A stretch of 10,871 bases of DNA, from NCBI GenBank assembly GCA_947629215.1, contig CANRCU010000054.1, positions 1 to 10,871 on the forward strand, written 5' to 3'. Shown here piece by piece: positions 5,968 through 10,871 of the stretch (position 1 is the stretch's first letter; each line of letters opens with the position of its first letter). Origin of the DNA: an uncultured Clostridia bacterium (GTDB lineage Bacteria > Bacillota > Clostridia > Lachnospirales > CAG-274). Under the pieces are notes generated by a model. The model worked only from the letters and a program-made list of their open reading frames with translations, was not told the DNA's origin and made no database searches. The translations under genes and the position numbers were made by a program.

Positions 5968-5974
5968 GGAGGTG
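5968..5974 (+). promoter_or_regulatory. Ribosome binding site of miaB
   Basis: GGAGGTG lies 6 nt before the ATG at 5981. It is the strongest Shine-Dalgarno match in the operon and fixes this start over the internal Met20. Confidence 0.8.
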
Positions 5975-5980
5975 TGATCG

Positions 5981-7393
5981 ATGAGAACGGCTGTGACCGC
6001 TCCCTCCGCCGAGGAACTGAAACGGCAAAACGATATAATGCTTAAGATAAAACGGATAAACGACGGTTTACCCGAAAGACCCAAGTTTTTTATAAACACA
6101 TTCGGCTGTCAGATGAACGCGCACGATTCCGAGAAAATTGACGGTATGCTGCGTCAAATGGGATATTTGCCCGAAACCGAAGAAAAAAAAGCCGATTTTA
6201 TCATATACAATACCTGCTGTGTGCGTGAAAATGCCGAGAATAAGGTATACGGCAACCTTGGCTATCTGAAACATGCCAAAAAGGAAAAGCCGAATATGAA
6301 AATTGCTCTTTGCGGCTGTATGATGCAGCAGGAAACGGTCATTGAAACCATACGCCAAAAATACAAACACGTCGATATTGTGTTCGGCACTTTCAATCTG
6401 TACAAGCTGCCGGAATTGATATATGCAAATATGAAAAGTAAATCACAAATATTCGATATATGGGACGAACATGCGGATATTGTCGAAGATTTGCCGATGG
6501 TACGCAAGTATAAATTTAAAGCAAGTGTAAATATTATGTATGGCTGCAATAATTTTTGCAGCTATTGTATAGTGCCGTATGTACGCGGTAGGGAAAGAAG
6601 CCGCCGCCCCGACGATATTATAAACGAGATAAAGGCTTTGGCGGCAGACGGCGTAAAAGAAGTTATGCTGCTTGGGCAGAATGTCAACAGCTATGGGAAA
6701 GGTCTTGACGAAAATATCACTTTTGCGGACCTTTTAAGGTTTGTAAACGATATAGACGGCATAGAACGCATACGTTTTATGACAAGCCACCCCAAGGACC
6801 TGTCGGATGAGCTTATAGCCTCTATGGCGGAATGCAAAAAGGTGTGCAGGCATATCCATTTGCCGTTTCAGGCAGGCAGCAACGAAATATTGCGGCGCAT
6901 GAACAGGCATTATACAAAGGAATATTATCTTGAACTTATAGATAAAATACGCAAGGCAATGCCCGATATTGCAATAACCACCGATATAATCGTGGGTTTC
7001 CCCGGGGAAACGCCCGAACAGGTGGCGGAAACGGTCGATGTTGTGAAAAAGGCGCGTTTTAACGGCGCTTTCACCTTTATATATTCAAAAAGAACGGGTA
7101 CGCCGGCTGCGTCCATGCCGGAACAGGTCAGCGAGGAGGATGCAAAAAAAGGTTTTGCCCTGCTGCTTGATGCGGTAAATCCGATAGTGGAGGAACTTAA
7201 CACACAAAAAGTAGGCAGGATATACCCCGTACTTGTCGACGGCATAAGCAGCGATCCCGAATATGTAACGGGCAGGACGGACGATAACACGCTTGTGCAT
7301 TTTAAGGGCGGAAAAGAGCTTATAGGCGAAATTTTAGACATAAAGATAACGGAATGCAAGACATTTTATCTTATAGGCGAAAAAATACAATGA
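5981..7393 (+). CDS. miaB: tRNA-2-methylthio-N6-dimethylallyladenosine synthase
   Basis: A 470-residue radical-SAM methylthiotransferase that adds a methylthio group to i6A37 in tRNAs reading codons that start with U. The N-terminal UPF0004 domain holds three cluster cysteines: Cys43 in FGCQMNAHDS, Cys79 in NTCCVRENAE and Cys113 in CGCMMQQ. The radical-SAM cluster motif CNNFCSYC (Cys189, Cys193, Cys196) is followed by PYVRGRERSRRP, typical of MiaB. The C-terminus (from about residue 400, VGRIYPVLVDGI to HFKGGKELIGEILDIKI) is a TRAM RNA-binding domain. A residue that is often Ala next to the second cysteine is Cys80 here, giving NTCC. The roughly 30-residue N-terminal extension before the first domain is common in Firmicutes. 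MtaB or RimO are alternatives, but NTC-VRENAE and the arginine-rich stretch favour MiaB. It is the first gene of an operon and ends 16 nt before the YlbF-family gene. Confidence 0.95.
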   Translation: MRTAVTAPSAEELKRQNDIMLKIKRINDGLPERPKFFINTFGCQMNAHDSEKIDGMLRQMGYLPETEEKKADFIIYNTCCVRENAENKVYGNLGYLKHAKKEKPNMKIALCGCMMQQETVIETIRQKYKHVDIVFGTFNLYKLPELIYANMKSKSQIFDIWDEHADIVEDLPMVRKYKFKASVNIMYGCNNFCSYCIVPYVRGRERSRRPDDIINEIKALAADGVKEVMLLGQNVNSYGKGLDENITFADLLRFVNDIDGIERIRFMTSHPKDLSDELIASMAECKKVCRHIHLPFQAGSNEILRRMNRHYTKEYYLELIDKIRKAMPDIAITTDIIVGFPGETPEQVAETVDVVKKARFNGAFTFIYSKRTGTPAASMPEQVSEEDAKKGFALLLDAVNPIVEELNTQKVGRIYPVLVDGISSDPEYVTGRTDDNTLVHFKGGKELIGEILDIKITECKTFYLIGEKIQ

Positions 7394-7409
7394 TAAGGAG
7401 ATAACAAAA

Positions 7410-7811
7410 ATGAGCAATCTTAACCATATTTTTGATTCTGCAAGAAAACTTGCCGAGGCAATGCTTGAAACCGACGAGGGCAAGGCGTTATATGACGCGC
7501 GCTATATTTTCGAGGGCGACGAGGAGGCGCAGAAAATGTTTGCCGATTATGCGCAATACCGCAATATAGTGCAGATGAAGGCAAACAATGACGATATAAC
7601 CGAAGAAGAACTTGCAAACGAGAACAAGATAATCTCTCAAAGAATAAAAGAACTTCAGCAGAACAAAACTATCAGAGAGCTGTTTATAGCGGAGCAGAAT
7701 TTCAACAATATCACCGAACACGTTATGAACGTATTTTACAGCACCATAAGGGGCGATGACGGAATAAGCGGCTGCACGGGCAGTTGTTCCACCTGCGGCG
7801 GCTGTCACTGA
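7410..7811 (+). CDS. YlbF/YmcA-family protein with cysteine-rich tail
   Basis: A 133-residue, mostly helical, charged protein of the Com_YlbF family: an N-terminal helical segment (IFDSARKLAEAMLETDEGKAL), a middle EEAQKMFADYAQYRN helix, and a long helix ending IRELFIAEQNFNNITEHVMNVFYSTI. The start is supported by AAGGAG (7395-7400), 9 nt before the ATG. In Bacillus subtilis, YlbF, YmcA and YaaT form a complex carrying [4Fe-4S] clusters that acts with RNase Y in mRNA processing and affects competence, sporulation and biofilm formation. ymcA there also lies next to miaB, so this is probably the YmcA counterpart by position. The tail GCTGSCSTCGGCH carries Cys122, Cys126, Cys129 and Cys132 (C-x3-C-x2-C-x2-C) plus a final His, well placed to bind a metal or Fe-S cluster. 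Whether it is orthologous to YlbF or YmcA cannot be decided here. Confidence 0.85.
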   Translation: MSNLNHIFDSARKLAEAMLETDEGKALYDARYIFEGDEEAQKMFADYAQYRNIVQMKANNDDITEEELANENKIISQRIKELQQNKTIRELFIAEQNFNNITEHVMNVFYSTIRGDDGISGCTGSCSTCGGCH

Positions 7812-7831
7812 TATTTTTGCCGATTTACGAA

Positions 7832-7837
7832 AGGAAG
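7832..7837 (+). promoter_or_regulatory. Ribosome binding site that fixes the mutS start
   Basis: AGGAAG lies 9 nt before the ATG at 7847. The frame stays open upstream to an ATG at 7784, inside the previous gene, but that start has no ribosome binding site and would add 21 residues foreign to MutS. Confidence 0.75.
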
Positions 7838-7846
7838 AGAGATAAT

Positions 7847-10444
7847 ATGTCAGCGCTCACCCCAATGATGGAGCAGTATATGCAGATAAAAAATAAATAT
7901 AAATACGCAATTTTGTTCTATCGGCTCGGTGACTTTTACGAAATGTTTTTTGACGATGCGATAATCGCCTCAAAAGAGCTTGAAATAACCCTTACGCAAA
8001 AAAATATAGGCAACAACGAGAAAGCACCCATGTGCGGCGTACCCTATCATGCGGCAGACCACTATATAGCAAAGCTTATAAACAACGGTTTCAAAGTTGC
8101 CGTATGTGAGCAGACCGAGGACCCGAAGGCTGCGAAGGGCATAGTAAAACGCGAGGTCATAAGGGTCATTACCCCCGGTACGGTAATGGAAACGGACGCT
8201 TTGAAAGAGGATAAAAACAACTATATAATGTGCATATTCAAAAACAAAACGGGGTTTGGCGTATCGACCTGCGATATAACCACGGGCGAATATGTTGCTA
8301 CCGAATTTGAGGCAAACGGCTGGTCAAAGGTCATAGACGAGATAGCAAAATTTCTTCCTGCCGAAATAATATGCAACCGCCTTGTTGACGACGAGGCAAT
8401 CAAACAGATAGAAAACGTTTTTTATATAAGACCCACATATTCGCGGGAGTATAATTTTGACCTTCAGTCGGCAGATATTTCGCTTTGCAATCATTTTGGG
8501 GTGCTTAATCTTTCGGGACTGGGGTTTGAAAACAAAATTTGCGCCATAACGGCGGCGGGCGCGTTGCTTGCTTATATAAAAGAGGCGCAGAAAAACGGAC
8601 TTGAAAATATACGCACACTGAAATATTACAGCCGCTCCGACGGAATGGTGCTGGATATAAGCTCACGCAGAAATTTAGAGATAACTGCCAATTTAAGGGA
8701 CGGACAAAAACGAGGTTCTCTGCTTGAAGTTGTAGACTACACAAAAACGCCGATGGGTTCAAGGCTTTTGCGCAACAGGCTCGAACAGCCGCTTACAAAT
8801 ACGGACGAGATAAACAGACGCCTTGACGCCGTGAGCGAGATGAAAGACAGCGCTTATGAACGCAGCGCTCTCAGGGAGCAGCTCAAAAATGTTCTCGATA
8901 TAGAGCGTGTCATGGGCAGGGTGCTTTACGGTTCGGCAGGCAGCAGGGAGATGTCGTCCCTGCGTTCGTCGCTTGCCGCGCTGCCAAAGATAAAAGAAAT
9001 AATTTCCGACTTCCGCTCCGAGCTTATAAAAGAAACAGCCGCTCAATTTGACGAGCTTTCGGATATATACAAACTGCTTTGCGACAGCTTTGCGGACGAT
9101 ATGCCGCAGGGGAAAAAAATTGACGGCATCATACGCGACGGTTTTGATGCCGAGATCGACAAACTGCGTCTGGCAAAAAACAACGGCGCTCGTTGGCTTG
9201 TTGAAATGGAGACCGCCGAAAGGGAAAAAACGGGTATAAAGACCCTGCGTATACGTTATAACCGTGTGCATGGGTATTATATAGAGGTCAGCAATTCTTA
9301 TCTTTCGCAGGTACCCGACAGCTATATCCGCCGTCAGACCCTTACGACGGGGGAGCGTTTTATAAACCCCGAACTCAAAGAACTTGAAGAAACTTTACTT
9401 TCGGCGGACGAAAAGCTTGCAGAGCGTGAAGAAAAGCTCTTTGCCGAAATAAAACAGAAAATAGCCGCGCATTATGCGCGTATAATGAAAACGGCGGCTC
9501 TTGTTGCGGAAACGGATTTTATCCAGTCTTTGGGCACAGCAGCCGAAAAAAACAACTATAACCGACCGACAGTCAGCGATTCGGACGAAATAAAAATAAC
9601 AAACGGCAGACACCCCGTTGTCGAGCGGCAGGATAACTGTCAATATATACCGAACAATACTTATATGAATACTTCCGACACAATGGTATCTGTTATAACA
9701 GGACCAAATATGGCGGGTAAATCCACTTATATGCGGCAGGTCGCGCTGATAGTGCTTATGGCGCAGGTCGGCTGCCTTGTGCCTGCGGACTGTGCCGAAA
9801 TAGGCGTTGTCGACCGTATTTTTACCCGTGTGGGCGCTTCGGACGATCTGGCGACGGGTCAGTCCACATTTATGGTGGAAATGGTCGAAGTCGCAAATAT
9901 ACTGAACAATGCCACCCCTAAAAGTTTGCTTGTGCTTGACGAGATAGGCAGAGGTACTTCCACCTTTGACGGTATGAGCATCGCATGGGCGGTAACGGAA
10001 TATATCGCAAAAATAATAAAGGCAAGAACAATGTTTTCGACCCATTATCAGGAATTGACGAGCCTTGCGGAAAAAACCGATGGCATAAAGAATTTTTGCG
10101 TCAGCGTTATGGAAAAGGGCGACAACGTTGTATTTTTAAGAAAAATAAACGAAGGCTCTGCGGACAAGAGTTACGGCATACATGTTGCCAAGTTGGCGGG
10201 CGTTCCCGCGCCTGTTGTAAAACGCGCGGGCGAAGTGCTGAATATACTCGGCGACAGCGGCATAACCATGATGACCGACGAACAGGGCGTCTATATAGAT
10301 ATGGCTGATTTTGACAGCGAAAAGGCGGCAAAAGATGCCGAAATAGTCGATTACATAAAATCGCTCGATCCCGATGAAATATCGCCCAAACAGGCTTGGA
10401 CGATACTCAGCAGCATACGCATAAAGATAAACGAAAACACATAA
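7847..10444 (+). CDS. mutS: DNA mismatch repair ATPase MutS
   Basis: An 865-residue MutS, the dimer that recognises base mismatches and small loops and recruits MutL. The N-terminal mismatch-binding domain opens with MSALTPMMEQYMQIKNKYKY and carries the reader motif GDFYEMF, with Phe30 and Glu32 in the positions that stack on and contact the mismatch. The core/lever domains contain DGMVLDISSRRNLEI and the clamp. The ATPase domain has Walker A GPNMAGKST (619-627), Walker B LLVLDEIGRGTST with Asp698 and Glu699, and the FSTHY motif (730-734). The length matches MutS1 (about 850-870), and the mismatch motif rules out MutS2. The C-terminal part (DPDEISPKQAWTILSSIRIKI) fits the usual short tetramer/clamp-binding end. 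It starts 35 nt after the YlbF-family gene; mutL follows 14 nt later, with its ribosome binding site overlapping the mutS stop. Confidence 0.97.
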   Translation: MSALTPMMEQYMQIKNKYKYAILFYRLGDFYEMFFDDAIIASKELEITLTQKNIGNNEKAPMCGVPYHAADHYIAKLINNGFKVAVCEQTEDPKAAKGIVKREVIRVITPGTVMETDALKEDKNNYIMCIFKNKTGFGVSTCDITTGEYVATEFEANGWSKVIDEIAKFLPAEIICNRLVDDEAIKQIENVFYIRPTYSREYNFDLQSADISLCNHFGVLNLSGLGFENKICAITAAGALLAYIKEAQKNGLENIRTLKYYSRSDGMVLDISSRRNLEITANLRDGQKRGSLLEVVDYTKTPMGSRLLRNRLEQPLTNTDEINRRLDAVSEMKDSAYERSALREQLKNVLDIERVMGRVLYGSAGSREMSSLRSSLAALPKIKEIISDFRSELIKETAAQFDELSDIYKLLCDSFADDMPQGKKIDGIIRDGFDAEIDKLRLAKNNGARWLVEMETAEREKTGIKTLRIRYNRVHGYYIEVSNSYLSQVPDSYIRRQTLTTGERFINPELKELEETLLSADEKLAEREEKLFAEIKQKIAAHYARIMKTAALVAETDFIQSLGTAAEKNNYNRPTVSDSDEIKITNGRHPVVERQDNCQYIPNNTYMNTSDTMVSVITGPNMAGKSTYMRQVALIVLMAQVGCLVPADCAEIGVVDRIFTRVGASDDLATGQSTFMVEMVEVANILNNATPKSLLVLDEIGRGTSTFDGMSIAWAVTEYIAKIIKARTMFSTHYQELTSLAEKTDGIKNFCVSVMEKGDNVVFLRKINEGSADKSYGIHVAKLAGVPAPVVKRAGEVLNILGDSGITMMTDEQGVYIDMADFDSEKAAKDAEIVDYIKSLDPDEISPKQAWTILSSIRIKINENT

Positions 10445-10458
10445 AGGAATGTTTTTAA

Positions 10459-10871
10459 ATGGCAAAGATCCATGTTCTGGACAGCAGTCTTATAAATAAG
10501 ATAGCCGCGGGCGAAGTTGTCGAACGCCCCGCATCGGTGGTAAAAGAGCTTGTTGAAAACTCCATAGATGCAGGCGCGGACAGTATAACGATAGAGATAC
10601 AAAACGGCGGTATAAATCTTATAAAAATAACCGATAACGGCAGGGGCATACCCGCCGATGAGACCGAAACGGCGTTTTTGCGCCATGCGACAAGCAAACT
10701 CAATGATTTTGAAGAGTTGGGTAATATAATGACGCTCGGTTTCAGGGGAGAGGCACTTTCAAGCATTGCCTCGGTCGCGCGCGTCGAAATGCAGACTATG
10801 ACGGCGGATGACGAAACGGGTACAAAGCTTGTTATCGAGGGCGGTCGTATACTTGACAAACAGCCATGCGC
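10459..10871 (+). CDS. mutL: DNA mismatch repair protein MutL, N-terminal part (3' truncated)
   Basis: The frame is open from the ATG at 10459 to the window edge, giving 137 residues of a protein usually about 600-680 long. All N-terminal GHKL ATPase motifs are present: NKIAAGEVVERPASVVKELV with the catalytic Glu30, ENSIDAGA (Asn34 in the Mg site), DNGRGI (59-64), RHATSK (75-80) and GFRGEALSSIASV (94-106). MutL couples mismatch recognition by MutS to strand cleavage; in Firmicutes the missing C-terminal domain normally carries endonuclease activity, which cannot be checked here. The ribosome binding site TAAAGGA (10442-10448) overlaps the mutS stop and lies 10 nt before the start, suggesting translational coupling. 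Confidence 0.97.
   Translation, partial: MAKIHVLDSSLINKIAAGEVVERPASVVKELVENSIDAGADSITIEIQNGGINLIKITDNGRGIPADETETAFLRHATSKLNDFEELGNIMTLGFRGEALSSIASVARVEMQTMTADDETGTKLVIEGGRILDKQPC

Noticed and set aside
7784..7846. Upstream ATG extending mutS into the YlbF-family gene.
   Set aside because: No ribosome binding site, and the added residues do not resemble MutS; the ATG at 7847 has AGGAAG at good spacing.
9395..10045. A 216-codon open frame (-) opposite mutS.
   Set aside because: It is antisense to the conserved MutS ATPase domain; the Cys/His-rich translation is an antisense artefact.

Overview
The window looks like a chromosomal segment of a low-to-moderate GC member of the class Clostridia (Firmicutes). 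Three things point there: the gene order miaB / YlbF-family gene / mutS / mutL, an oxygen-sensitive 2-hydroxyacyl-CoA dehydratase-type protein, and AGGAGG-type ribosome binding sites with sigma-A promoters. ATA is used very often for isoleucine throughout. I cannot support a genus. No phage, insertion sequence, tRNA, rRNA or CRISPR array is visible.

Layout. (1) 1-1326 (+): the 3' end of a large 2-hydroxyacyl-CoA dehydratase/activase-type gene, cut by the left edge. It ends at a strong, probably bidirectional hairpin terminator (1328-1375). (2) 1389-3527 (-): a two-gene unit of alpha-phosphoglucomutase followed by a small bacterial PH-domain protein. It is driven by a near-consensus promoter at 3645-3673, and its roughly 110-nt leader could fold into a pseudoknot. 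(3) 3674-4035: a gene-free, AT-rich stretch packed with inverted repeats. Two copies of a hairpin module with GAA loops differ by changes that keep the stem paired. (4) 4036-5897 (+): a duplicated two-helix membrane protein of unknown function, then malic enzyme. (5) 5915-10871 (+): its own promoter, then miaB, a YlbF/YmcA-family gene with a cysteine-rich tail, mutS, and the 5' end of mutL, cut by the right edge.

How the genes work together. The right half couples tRNA modification (MiaB), a YlbF-type factor (in Bacillus, part of a complex that acts with RNase Y) and DNA mismatch repair (MutS/MutL). This is a conserved Firmicutes neighbourhood. The middle holds central carbon metabolism: glucose-1-phosphate/glucose-6-phosphate interconversion and malate decarboxylation. 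The coding genes are mostly ordinary. The least explained part is the non-coding block at about 3567-4003, covering the leader structure and the hairpin repeat block. That is the best candidate here for something undescribed, but I see no evidence for a complete new system.
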